In this document: positions 1 to 7,414 of the stretch, one piece after another
Numbering within the stretch: position 1 is the stretch's first letter
Layout of the letters: every line of letters starts with the position of its first letter
Assembly (NCBI RefSeq): GCF_000512735.1
Contig: NZ_CP007028.1
Coordinates: 1,364,001-1,428,000, forward strand
DNA length: 64,000 nucleotides
Source of the DNA: Thermocrinis ruber
Lineage (GTDB): Bacteria > Aquificota > Aquificia > Aquificales > Aquificaceae
Direction: 5' to 3'
Translations under genes and position numbers: made by a program
The notes under the pieces: generated by a model
Told to the model about the DNA's origin: nothing
Databases searched by the model: none
What the model saw: the letters and a program-made list of their open reading frames with translations, nothing else

Positions 1-20
1 AGCTTTGTCTTGGCAGAGGC

Positions 21-1181
21 TCAAAAGCCCTCGTAAGCTTTTACGTAGAGCTCGTATATGTCTTCCACGGTGGGCTCCACCGGGTTTATGGGAAAGAGTC
101 CTCTGGAGAGCATATAGGTATCTTCTGTTAGCCTCTCTAACTTTTCCTTTTCCACACCAAGCTCTTTGAGAGAAACCCTCAATCCCACCTTTTCCAAGAG
201 CTCAACGACCGCATCCACAGCCTTTTCTGGCTTTGGTTCGTAGCCCATAATCTCTGCAAAGAGGGCGTACTTTTGTGGGTTCCCTTTGTAGTTGAAGGCG
301 GTTATTGCCGGGGCAAGCGCTGCAAGTCCCTCCGCGTGGGCCACATTCGGATAGTGGGCGGAAACTGGGTGTTCCATGCCGTGTATTAGGGCTACCCTCT
401 TTTTGTCTATGGCTATGCCCGCCAGCATGGACGCATAGCTCATCCACTCCCTTGCGGTTAAGTTCTCCGGCTCGTTAACCGCCACCGGTAGCCATTCTTT
501 TATGATCCTTAGGGCCCTTATTGCCAAGTCATCTGCAAAGATGTTTTCCACCTTATTGGTAAGGGATTCAAGGGCATGGACAAAGGCATCCACTCCCGTG
601 ATGGCGGTTAGCCTTGGGCTCATGGAAAGGGTCAGGGTTGGGTCTATGATGGCAACCTTTGGATAGTTCAGGGAGTGGGAGATCACCAGCTTTTCCTTTC
701 TCTTTGGGTTTGATATAACCGAGTATCTGTTTACCTCACTACCCGTGCCCGCGGTGGTTGGTATGCATATTACCGGTCTGTTGAGGTAGGGAATGAGCCT
801 GGGACCTTCTGGATAATTCACATAATCCCATGCGTAGCCCTCGTTGGAAGAAACAATGGAAACCGCTTTGGCGGTGTCTAAGGCACTTCCGCCTCCCAAG
901 CCCACTATGTAGTCTATTTTGTTTTCCACCACTATGGCGCTCGCTTCATTTACCATTTGATCGGTAGGGTTGGGCTCCACCCGGTCGTAAAGGATCACCT
1001 CCTCCGCACCCCATTTTTTAAGGGAACGAATAGCCCTATCTAAAGCTCCGTTTTCTTTGGTGCTGTTTTTACCTGTTATGATTATTGCCCTGTAGCCGTA
1101 CCTTTTGGCAACCTCTCCTAAGGTGTATAGCCTTCCACTCCCAAAGAGAACCTCAACAGGGAGGTAAAAATCAAACTTCAT
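21..1181 (-). CDS. Iron-containing alcohol dehydrogenase
   Basis: Group III Fe-dependent alcohol dehydrogenase, an NAD(P)-linked cytoplasmic oxidoreductase. The 386-residue length is normal for the family. Visible are the nucleotide-binding GGGSALDTAK at about 97-106, PTTAGTGSE at about 141-149, and metal-ligand candidates D198, H202, H267 (in HGMEH) and H282 (in AHAEG), spaced as in FucO-type enzymes. The ATG overlaps the stop of the upstream DksA-like gene by 4 bases, so the two are probably co-transcribed and translationally coupled. The physiological substrate cannot be told from sequence. Family assignment is firm, substrate is open. Confidence 0.93.
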   Translation of the reverse strand: MKFDFYLPVEVLFGSGRLYTLGEVAKRYGYRAIIITGKNSTKENGALDRAIRSLKKWGAEEVILYDRVEPNPTDQMVNEASAIVVENKIDYIVGLGGGSALDTAKAVSIVSSNEGYAWDYVNYPEGPRLIPYLNRPVICIPTTAGTGSEVNRYSVISNPKRKEKLVISHSLNYPKVAIIDPTLTLSMSPRLTAITGVDAFVHALESLTNKVENIFADDLAIRALRIIKEWLPVAVNEPENLTAREWMSYASMLAGIAIDKKRVALIHGMEHPVSAHYPNVAHAEGLAALAPAITAFNYKGNPQKYALFAEIMGYEPKPEKAVDAVVELLEKVGLRVSLKELGVEKEKLERLTEDTYMLSRGLFPINPVEPTVEDIYELYVKAYEGF

Positions 1182-1621
1182 GCTTCTGTGATATCTTCCC
1201 TCTGAATCTCCATCTCCTCCGGCAGTGTACCTTCAAAAATAAGTGGTGTATAGGTAGGCACTATACCTTCTTCCTCCGCTTTTTCTGCGCAGACCGCATG
1301 GTATCTAGTCCAAGGTATAGCTAACAGTCTCTCATACTCTATGTACTCTCCGCAATACTCGCATACACCGTAGGTGCCCGCTTGAAGCTTTTGTAGTGCA
1401 TAGTCTATCTCCCTTATCACGAACATCTCCCTTGAGGAAAGGTTGTCAAGGACCTCTTGGGTGTAAGTCATCTGGCTTATGTCCTCTTGGTCCCCCGGTT
1501 CCCTTATCTGCTCTCCAATCTTACTCTGCGTGTCTTCAATTTTTCTGAACCTTTCCAAAAGCTTTGCCTTTTCTTCTTCAAGTCTTTCTTTCAAAACCTT
1601 TAACTGTTCTGGTGTTAGCAT
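1178..1621 (-). CDS. DksA/TraR-family zinc-finger protein
   Basis: 147-residue DksA-like protein, a family that binds the RNA polymerase secondary channel and works with ppGpp. Residues 1-80 form a coiled-coil hairpin; the tip carries D44-x2-D47-x-S49, matching the DxxDxA tip with Ser for Ala. The C-terminal finger is C87-x2-C90-x17-H108-x2-C111, so the usual third Cys is His. Length is close to E. coli DksA (151). A good ribosome-binding site (GGAGG) precedes the ATG and a TATAAT sits on this strand at 1643-1648. First gene of a two-gene unit with the alcohol dehydrogenase, divergent from rpmE. Confidence 0.88.
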   Translation of the reverse strand: MLTPEQLKVLKERLEEEKAKLLERFRKIEDTQSKIGEQIREPGDQEDISQMTYTQEVLDNLSSREMFVIREIDYALQKLQAGTYGVCEYCGEYIEYERLLAIPWTRYHAVCAEKAEEEGIVPTYTPLIFEGTLPEEMEIQREDITEA

Positions 1622-1632
1622 ACCAAACCTCC

Positions 1633-1659
1633 TTGTTTTCTGATTATAAGGGATATAAT
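1633..1659 (+). promoter_or_regulatory. Putative promoter for the rpmE-prfA operon
   Basis: TTGTTT at 1633-1638 and TATAAT at 1654-1659 with a 15-base spacer, ahead of a GGAGG site and the rpmE ATG. The oppositely oriented TATAAT at 1643-1648 would serve the dksA-like gene, so the two promoters interleave. The -35 element is weak. Confidence 0.5.
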
Positions 1660-1691
1660 ATATATCTTCTCACTCTTTTGGAGGTGTAAAA

Positions 1692-1889
1692 ATGAAGAAG
1701 GGTATTCATCCTGAGTTGAAGCCTACCACTTTTGTGTGCGGATGTGGGAACACCTTTACACTGCTTTCCACGAAAGGTGGCACTGTCTATCTTGAAGTAT
1801 GCAATGCTTGCCATCCTTTCTACACAGGCAAGTTGAGGATAAAACCCTTCCTGCTGGAAGCCACAGGAAAGTCCGTCAATGCTTCATAA
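1692..1889 (+). CDS. rpmE: Ribosomal protein L31 (zinc-binding form)
   Basis: 65-residue 50S protein L31. The four metal cysteines of the C+ type are present: C16, C18, C37 and C40. A strong ribosome-binding site (GGAGG) lies 7 bases before the ATG. The 3' end overlaps the prfA start by 11 bases, suggesting coupled translation of a ribosomal protein with release factor 1, an arrangement also common in other bacteria. Confidence 0.96.
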   Translation: MKKGIHPELKPTTFVCGCGNTFTLLSTKGGTVYLEVCNACHPFYTGKLRIKPFLLEATGKSVNAS

Positions 1890-2961
1890 GGACTTAGAAG
1901 AAAGACTACGGGTATTACACCAAAAATACATTCAACTTCAGGCTAAGCTCTCAGACCCAGAGATCATAAAAGACATAGACCTTTACTCTAAGCTAAGCAA
2001 AGAATTCAAGGAGTTGGAACCTGCCTACGAGGCATACAACAGATACGTAAAGATAAAGAAGGATATTGAATTTGCTAAGGAGCTTTTGGAAAACAAGGAG
2101 TTTGAAGATTTAGCAAAGGAGGAGCTCAAAAGGTTAGAAAAAGAAAAGGAGGAGTTAGAAAAGGAGATAAAACGGCTGTTGGTTCCAAAGGATGAAAAGG
2201 ACTCTAAAAATGTTATACTGGAGATCAGGGCGGGGGTTGGTGGCGAAGAGGCTGCACTCTTTGCTGCCGACTTACTGAACATGTATCAAAAGTACGCAGA
2301 GGAAAAAGGTTGGAAGTTTTCCATACTGAGCGCCCAAAAGACAGGGCTCGGAGGATACAAGGAGGTTATAGCCCTAATTGAAGGTAAGGATGCCTACTCA
2401 AAGCTAAAGTACGAAAGTGGGGTTCACAGGGTTCAAAGGGTGCCAAAAACAGAATCGGGAGGAAGAATACACACCTCCACCGCCACGGTGGCTGTTCTTC
2501 CTGAGGCAGACGAAACGGAGGTGCAAATAAACCCAGAGGACCTAAAGATAGAAACCTTTCGTGCCAGTGGTGCAGGCGGGCAGTATGTGAATACCACCGA
2601 AACTGCAGTCCGGATTACCCACATACCTACGGGGATAGTGGTAACTTGCCAAGACGAGCGTTCCCAATTTCAGAATAAACTAAAGGCCATGAAAATACTT
2701 TACGCAAGGTTAAAGGATTACTACGAGAGGCAAAAAGAAGAAAAGATCGCACAGGAGAGGAGGGAGCAGGTGGGAACTGGGGAAAGGAGCGAAAAGATCA
2801 GAACCTACAACTTCCCACAAAACAGGGTTACAGACCATCGCATCAACTATACCTCCCATCGCCTTCAGGACATCTTAGAAGGAAAGCTTGACGAGATCAT
2901 CTCCGCCTTAGAGGAGCACGAAATAGAGGAGAGACTGCGCGCCTCACTGCAAGAGGTATAG
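1879..2961 (+). CDS. prfA: Peptide chain release factor 1
   Basis: RF1, which reads UAA and UAG and triggers peptidyl-tRNA hydrolysis. 360 residues, full length. The codon-recognition tripeptide appears as P189-K-T191, the PxT form that separates RF1 from RF2 (SPF), and the catalytic GGQ is at 233-235. The N-terminal 110 residues are a charged helical domain. The ATG lies inside the end of rpmE, and dnaG starts 1 base after the stop, so this is an internal operon gene. Confidence 0.97.
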   Translation: MLHKDLEERLRVLHQKYIQLQAKLSDPEIIKDIDLYSKLSKEFKELEPAYEAYNRYVKIKKDIEFAKELLENKEFEDLAKEELKRLEKEKEELEKEIKRLLVPKDEKDSKNVILEIRAGVGGEEAALFAADLLNMYQKYAEEKGWKFSILSAQKTGLGGYKEVIALIEGKDAYSKLKYESGVHRVQRVPKTESGGRIHTSTATVAVLPEADETEVQINPEDLKIETFRASGAGGQYVNTTETAVRITHIPTGIVVTCQDERSQFQNKLKAMKILYARLKDYYERQKEEKIAQERREQVGTGERSEKIRTYNFPQNRVTDHRINYTSHRLQDILEGKLDEIISALEEHEIEERLRASLQEV

Positions 2962-2962
2962 T

Positions 2963-4504
2963 ATGGACCTCCGAGAGATAGTAAAAAAACTTGACATAGT
3001 GGATGTAATCTCCTCTTACATAGACCTTGAGAGATGTGGTAGCAACTACAGGGCAAGGTGTCCCTTTCATCCAGACAACAATCCCTCTTTGTACGTATCT
3101 CCCTCAAAGGGTATATGGAAGTGCTTTGGTTGCGATGTGGGGGGCGATGCGGTAAAGTTTGTAGCACTCTACGAAAACCTGACCTATACGGAAGCCCTCT
3201 TAGAACTGGCAAAGAAGTACAAAATACCCGTCAAGCTGGAGCGCAAAAAAAAGGACGAAAACCTTTTGAACGCCATCAACCTGGTGGCGGAATACTACCA
3301 CAGAAAGCTCAAAGAACATCCAAAGGTGATTGATTACCTCAAAGAGAGGGGTATATCAGAGAGGACTATAAAAAAGTTCAGGCTCGGATACTCGCCTTCC
3401 TCAGAGGAACTTTTGGACTTTTTGAGGGAAAACCAACTGTTATCCTTCTACGAGAAGACGGGCAACCTTTTAAAGATAGACGAAAAACATTACAAGGACC
3501 TCTTTGCGGGCAGGCTCATCATTCCCATAAGGGACCAAAGGGGAAACACCGTAGGCTTTGGTGGTAGAACTCTGACAGACGCGGGTCCCAAATACATAAA
3601 CTCTCCCGAGACGGAGTTTTTCAAAAAAAGGGAAATTCTCTTTGGCTTTTATGAAGGGCTTGACTACATAAAGGAGAGGAAGAGGGCGATCCTTGTGGAG
3701 GGATACTTTGATGTGATGAGTATGCATCAGGAGGGCTTTCAGGAGACGGTGGCGGTGATGGGAACCTCCTTTGGACAAGAACACGCAAAGCTTCTGTCCG
3801 CCTATGTGCAGGAGGTGGTGCTACTGTTTGATGGAGACCAGGCGGGTAGGAGGGCAGTAAGGCAAACCGCACCCTACCTTTTAAGGGAAGGGCTAAAGGT
3901 AAAGGTCCTTTTGCTCCCAGAGGGAGAAGACCCAGACACCTACGTAAAAAAGTTTGCCAGTGAGCTAAGAAAATCCATAGAAAGCGCAGAGGAGATCTTT
4001 GATAGCCTTTTAAAGGAAAACAGCAAGCAGGCTTTAGAGGACTACCTTTATTTTTGTGCCTTTGTAAAGGACAAAGTCCGACAGATGGAACTTTTGAGTG
4101 CGCTCTCAAAGAAAACAAACCTACCAATGGCGGTTCTAAAGGAGAAGATAGGAGAGCATCTCTCCCGTCAGAAGAAATTAGAAAGCTCAAGGGAGGGACA
4201 AAAGCTAAGCTACCACGAAAGGGTATTCCTCTACGGGCTGTACATAGGGCTCGGTAGCGATGAGCTCTTAAAAAAGGTTAACCTCTCTCCCTACGCCATG
4301 GAGTTGGCAGAAGCCATAATCAGAGGAGACTATCACCTTATCCCGGAGGAGATTAAAAGACAGAGCTTTTATGACCCACAGAGAGCCTTTGAGGAGAGCC
4401 TAAAAAAGCTAACACCAGACCCAAGTGTGGAGGAGGATGTTAGTTTGGAAAAGATAAGAAGTAAGAAGGATCCTGTTAGGCTCAGAGGAATTAGGAATGC
4501 ATAA
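2963..4504 (+). CDS. dnaG: DNA primase
   Basis: Replicative primase that makes RNA primers at the fork. The N-terminal CHC2 zinc ribbon shows C33, H36, C54 and C57; the TOPRIM core has the catalytic Glu at E246 in ILVEGYFD and the acidic pair D290/D292 in LLFDGDQAG. The C-terminal helicase-interaction region (about 370-513) is short and poorly conserved, so the protein (513 aa) is somewhat smaller than E. coli DnaG. It lies 1 base after prfA and overlaps truA by 8 bases. Confidence 0.96.
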   Translation: MDLREIVKKLDIVDVISSYIDLERCGSNYRARCPFHPDNNPSLYVSPSKGIWKCFGCDVGGDAVKFVALYENLTYTEALLELAKKYKIPVKLERKKKDENLLNAINLVAEYYHRKLKEHPKVIDYLKERGISERTIKKFRLGYSPSSEELLDFLRENQLLSFYEKTGNLLKIDEKHYKDLFAGRLIIPIRDQRGNTVGFGGRTLTDAGPKYINSPETEFFKKREILFGFYEGLDYIKERKRAILVEGYFDVMSMHQEGFQETVAVMGTSFGQEHAKLLSAYVQEVVLLFDGDQAGRRAVRQTAPYLLREGLKVKVLLLPEGEDPDTYVKKFASELRKSIESAEEIFDSLLKENSKQALEDYLYFCAFVKDKVRQMELLSALSKKTNLPMAVLKEKIGEHLSRQKKLESSREGQKLSYHERVFLYGLYIGLGSDELLKKVNLSPYAMELAEAIIRGDYHLIPEEIKRQSFYDPQRAFEESLKKLTPDPSVEEDVSLEKIRSKKDPVRLRGIRNA

Positions 4505-5219
4505 TTACTGCCTTCGGCTTTCCTTTGTGGGCACAAACTTTCACGGCTGGCAGGTGCAACCGGGCTTAAGGACGGTGCAGGGAGTTCTGGAGAGGGCTAT
4601 TGGCGAGCTGTTTGGAAGGAGCATAAGACCGACGGGTTGTTGCAGGACGGATGCAGGCGTGCATGCCAAAGACTACATAGCAAACTTCAAAGCTTCAAAG
4701 TTCTTTCCCCCGGATAGTCTCTTGAAGGCACTAAACGCCCTCCTACCCGAGGATGTGGGAGTCTCTGAGGTGTGGCTGGCGGAAGAAAAATTCAACGCAA
4801 GGTATTCGGTAAAGGGCAAACTCTACGTATACAGGGTCTATCCTTCCCACGCGAGGAATCCCTTTTTGGAGCCCTTTCTCTGGAGGATACCTTATACTTT
4901 AGGACTTGAAGAGATGAAAAAAGCTTCTGGGCTATTTTTGGGTAGGCATGACTTTTCGGGCTTTGCCAAGCTGGAGGGAGATGAGGACCCCTTTGTGGAG
5001 ATTGAAGAGTGCGAGGTGGTGGAAAATGAAGGCATAGTGGAGATAAGGGTGAGGGCAAAGAGATTTTTAAGATACATGGTAAGGCGCATAGCGGGTGCCC
5101 TTATATACTTGGGAATGGGCAAGCTTTCCTTAGAGGACATAAGGGAGTTTTTAAAGGGAAAAAAGTGCCCCTACACCGCCCAGGCAAAGGGCTTAACCTT
5201 GGAGAAGGTTTTTCTATGA
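4497..5219 (+). CDS. truA: tRNA pseudouridine(38-40) synthase
   Basis: TruA isomerises uridines 38-40 in tRNA anticodon arms. 240 residues, typical length. The catalytic Asp is D52 in CCRTDAGVHA; FHGWQVQP near the N-terminus and RYMVRRIAGAL near the C-terminus are also family signatures. It begins inside the end of dnaG (8-base overlap) and its stop overlaps the next start in an ATGA, so it is embedded in the rpmE-prfA-dnaG operon. Confidence 0.95.
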   Translation: MHNYCLRLSFVGTNFHGWQVQPGLRTVQGVLERAIGELFGRSIRPTGCCRTDAGVHAKDYIANFKASKFFPPDSLLKALNALLPEDVGVSEVWLAEEKFNARYSVKGKLYVYRVYPSHARNPFLEPFLWRIPYTLGLEEMKKASGLFLGRHDFSGFAKLEGDEDPFVEIEECEVVENEGIVEIRVRAKRFLRYMVRRIAGALIYLGMGKLSLEDIREFLKGKKCPYTAQAKGLTLEKVFL

Positions 5220-5623
5220 AGGAGCTGTATTTTAAAAGGGCAAGACAGTTCTTCTTTGCCACTTTGGGCTTTGTTAGCCTTGTCTTCTTTGCGTGCCTTC
5301 CTTTGTATCCTTACTTTAAACTGCCTTTGCATCCCAACTTGGTCTTGGGTATGCTCGCCTTCAATCTGCTTTTGGGTGTGATCTTTATTTCCTTAGCCCT
5401 GTTTTTGCGTAAAAGGTTGTTCCCCATCAAAGTGGAAGAGCCCTACTGGAGCCAGAGGGCAACCGCCCGCTACTTTTGGCTCTACTTTTTGGTGGGTATT
5501 CCCTTTGCCTTCAGCTTTTTGGTTTTTATAGTCTTTGCGAGCCTTGCCCTTTTGATTGAAGGCTACCTGCTAACAGTTTCTGGTTTAATATTATTAAAAC
5601 CAAGAGAGGAGGACCTAATATGA
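5216..5623 (+). CDS. Small membrane protein of unknown function
   Basis: The ATG at 5216 was chosen because it forms an ATGA overlap with the truA stop; a longer reading from 5165 would run through truA. The product has about 135 residues with three or four hydrophobic segments and a basic loop (LRKRLFPIK) between the second and third. No family is recognised. It overlaps the next gene by 4 bases (ATGA). Operon position after truA says nothing clear about its role. Confidence 0.75.
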   Translation: MKELYFKRARQFFFATLGFVSLVFFACLPLYPYFKLPLHPNLVLGMLAFNLLLGVIFISLALFLRKRLFPIKVEEPYWSQRATARYFWLYFLVGIPFAFSFLVFIVFASLALLIEGYLLTVSGLILLKPREEDLI

Positions 5624-5847
5624 CGAGGGAAGAGGTTATTCAAAAGCTTCTCCAAGAGGACAAGGAGTTTAGGTATCACTACGAAAAGCACCAGGAGCTT
5701 GACAAGCAAATAGACAAGTTAGAAAAGCATCATCCCATGACCCACGACTTGAAGATGGAACTGGAAAAACTCAAAAAGGAAAGGCTCTACCACAAGGATA
5801 TGATGGAGTTGAAAATTCAGGAGTTTCTAAACAGCCAGAAGGTTTAA
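5620..5847 (+). CDS. YdcH/DUF465-like small coiled-coil protein
   Basis: 75 residues, almost entirely charged helix, resembling the DUF465 (YdcH) family: an EFRYHYEKHQELDKQIDKLE-type segment followed by the central HHP and a second helix with LKKERLYHKD. The function of the family is not established. Last gene of the rpmE operon. Its TAA stop shares the four-base palindrome TTAA (5844-5847) with the stop of the convergent SDR gene. Confidence 0.7.
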   Translation: MTREEVIQKLLQEDKEFRYHYEKHQELDKQIDKLEKHHPMTHDLKMELEKLKKERLYHKDMMELKIQEFLNSQKV

Positions 5848-6572
5848 GTGCATTCGCCCGCAATGTGCCTTCCGCTGTCTAAGTTTATGATCTCACCGGT
5901 CATAGTTTCCACCCTTAGCAGATATTTTGTTAGCTCCACCACATCCTCCAAGGATACCTCCCTCTTTAAGGGCGTTTTTTGTATGTAAGCGTCCCACCTT
6001 TCTTGGGAAAAGTCAGGAGGCTTTAGGGTGGGACCCAAGGCTATGCCATTTACCAAAATGTGCGGTGCCAACTCCTTTGCCAGAACCTTTATGGCAGTAT
6101 GCAGTGCCCCCTTGGCAAGGAAATAGGCAGAGTAGTTTTTGTAAGGAGTGGTGTTGGTAGCCCAATCGCCAAAGGCAACTATCCTTCCCTTGGGACTTTG
6201 GTCGTTCCTTTGCATATACTTGGCACATTCTTTAGTCAAAAACAAAAAGGCAGTGGCTATGGGCATAAGGTGGTTCATAAAATCCTCAAGGCTAAGGCTC
6301 TCCAAGGGAGTGGGATAGTAAGGGCTCGCCAGGTGCAAAAAGGCATCCACCCTTCCGAACCTCTCCACCGTCTGAGCCACCACCCTCTGGTAGGAGGAAA
6401 AGTCCGAAAGGTCAGCCTTTATTCCTTCCACCTCTCCGTATTTTTTTAATTCCTCCACCACCTCTTGGAAAGTGTGATAAACCACCGCCAATTGCCAACC
6501 TTCCTTCAAAAGTTCTTTGGCAATTTCAAAGCCCACACGCCTTGCACCGGTTATTAGGGCAACCTTTTGCAT
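5844..6572 (-). CDS. SDR oxidoreductase, pteridine-reductase/FolM-like
   Basis: Short-chain dehydrogenase, 242 residues with one Rossmann domain. The cofactor loop reads TGARRVG, the TGxxxRxG form typical of pteridine reductases such as FolM and PTR1, instead of TGxxxGxG. The catalytic Tyr and Lys are Y150 and K154 in YSAYFLAK. The usual Ser position is occupied by Asp (D136 in FGDWA), again as in pteridine reductases. This suggests a dihydromonapterin or dihydrofolate reductase role, but a generic SDR is possible. A TATAAT on this strand (6583-6588) lies 10 bases before the ATG and there is no Shine-Dalgarno. Confidence 0.75.
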   Translation of the reverse strand: MQKVALITGARRVGFEIAKELLKEGWQLAVVYHTFQEVVEELKKYGEVEGIKADLSDFSSYQRVVAQTVERFGRVDAFLHLASPYYPTPLESLSLEDFMNHLMPIATAFLFLTKECAKYMQRNDQSPKGRIVAFGDWATNTTPYKNYSAYFLAKGALHTAIKVLAKELAPHILVNGIALGPTLKPPDFSQERWDAYIQKTPLKREVSLEDVVELTKYLLRVETMTGEIINLDSGRHIAGECT

Positions 6573-6576
6573 TTGG

Positions 6577-6588
6577 ATTATAATTATA
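6577..6588. promoter_or_regulatory. Overlapping divergent -10 boxes (SDR gene / tRNA-Val)
   Basis: The palindromic stretch ATTATAATTATA holds TATAAT on the plus strand (6579-6584), 9 bases before the mature tRNA 5' end, and TATAAT on the minus strand (6583-6588 and 6577-6582), 10 and 4 bases before the SDR start codon. No consensus -35 is seen for either direction; a plus-strand -35 would lie inside the SDR coding region. Confidence 0.5.
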
Positions 6589-6593
6589 GACTA

Positions 6594-6666
6594 AGGCGCA
6601 TAGCTCAGTAGGCAGAGCGCTGGCCCGACACGCCAGAGGTCGGCGGTTCGAGTCCGCCTGCGCCTA
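6594..6666 (+). tRNA. tRNA-Val (anticodon GAC)
   Basis: Full cloverleaf. The acceptor stem AGGCGCA (6594-6600) pairs with TGCGCCT (6659-6665), discriminator A at 6666. The D-arm is AGCTC/GAGC, the anticodon stem CTGGC/GCCAG encloses the loop CCGACAC with anticodon GAC, and the T-arm GGCGG-TTCGAGT-CCGCC is perfect. The 3' CCA is not encoded (genomic sequence continues with TTTA) and must be added by CCA transferase. It lies between two leftward genes and ends 1 base before the moaC stop. Confidence 0.97.
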
Positions 6667-6667
6667 T

Positions 6668-7414
6668 TTACCAATTTCCTAAAAGACTTCCAAAGCCCTC
6701 AAAGAAAGCCCTTATCAACTTTTCGGAGGGTTGCAACTGCACCACCGTGTAGCCATTCCTCCTTCCAACCCGCACACCCTCCCTTAACTCGGTGGGAAGT
6801 ACAGAAAAGAGATGGCTGTTTATAACCGCAGAAAGACCGGGGAATTCCTCCATATGCTCCCTCTGCGTGCTGATAAGTAGGTCAAAGTTTCCATCTTCAA
6901 CTACCTCCCCCTCAAGCTTTAAAACATACTCTTTTATAAGTTCCCTAAACTCGCCCTTTATGAGAACCCTTTTACCCTTCAGGGATTTGCCCCACTGGGA
7001 TTTTCCCCCGGACTTTTCCAACAGCTTGACCTCCTCTATCACCATGCTATCGTCCAAGCCTTTGCACATATCATAGACCGTCAGAAGGGCTACAGATACC
7101 GCAGTGAGCGCCTCCATCTCATAGCCCGTTTTTGAGGTGCCAAGCACCAGGGAAAAGACCTCCAGATGGTCTTCGCCCAGCTTTACGTCAAGCTCCGCAT
7201 GCTCCAAGGGAATGGGATGGCAGAAGGGTAAAAGCTCCCCAGTTCTTTTCACAGCCATCAAGCCAGCAATCTTGCAAGCACTCAACACATCCCCCTTGGG
7301 CACTGTGCCCTCCCTTATCTTTTTAACTGTTTCTTTCTTTAAGGAGATCCTGCCGTAAGCCCTTGCCAGCCTTAAAGTTATTGGCTTTAGGGATACATCC
7401 ACTGTGCGCATCAT
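6668..7414 (-). CDS. moaC: MoaC with a degenerate MoaB/MogA-like C-terminal extension
   Basis: Residues 1 to about 145 are MoaC, cyclic pyranopterin monophosphate synthase of molybdenum-cofactor synthesis: ACKIAG with K48, LPFCHPIPLEH, and the catalytic YDMCK (D115, K118) followed by LLEKSGGKS. MoaC alone is about 155-160 residues; here about 100 more follow. The tail ends with QLQPSEKLIRAFFEGF, reminiscent of the MoaB/MogA C-terminus, but the GGTG pterin-binding motif of MoaB is absent. It is therefore MoaC with a probably non-catalytic tail. The ATG overlaps the rtcB stop by 4 bases. Confidence 0.88.
   Translation of the reverse strand: MMRTVDVSLKPITLRLARAYGRISLKKETVKKIREGTVPKGDVLSACKIAGLMAVKRTGELLPFCHPIPLEHAELDVKLGEDHLEVFSLVLGTSKTGYEMEALTAVSVALLTVYDMCKGLDDSMVIEEVKLLEKSGGKSQWGKSLKGKRVLIKGEFRELIKEYVLKLEGEVVEDGNFDLLISTQREHMEEFPGLSAVINSHLFSVLPTELREGVRVGRRNGYTVVQLQPSEKLIRAFFEGFGSLLGNW

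Noticed and set aside
3621-4190. 189-residue antisense frame inside dnaG
   Set aside because: Pro/Leu/Ser-rich shadow of the opposite strand of a firm coding sequence.
6668-7414. Bifunctional MoaC-MoaB enzyme
   Set aside because: The second part lacks the GGTG motif and is too short for a full MoaB domain.
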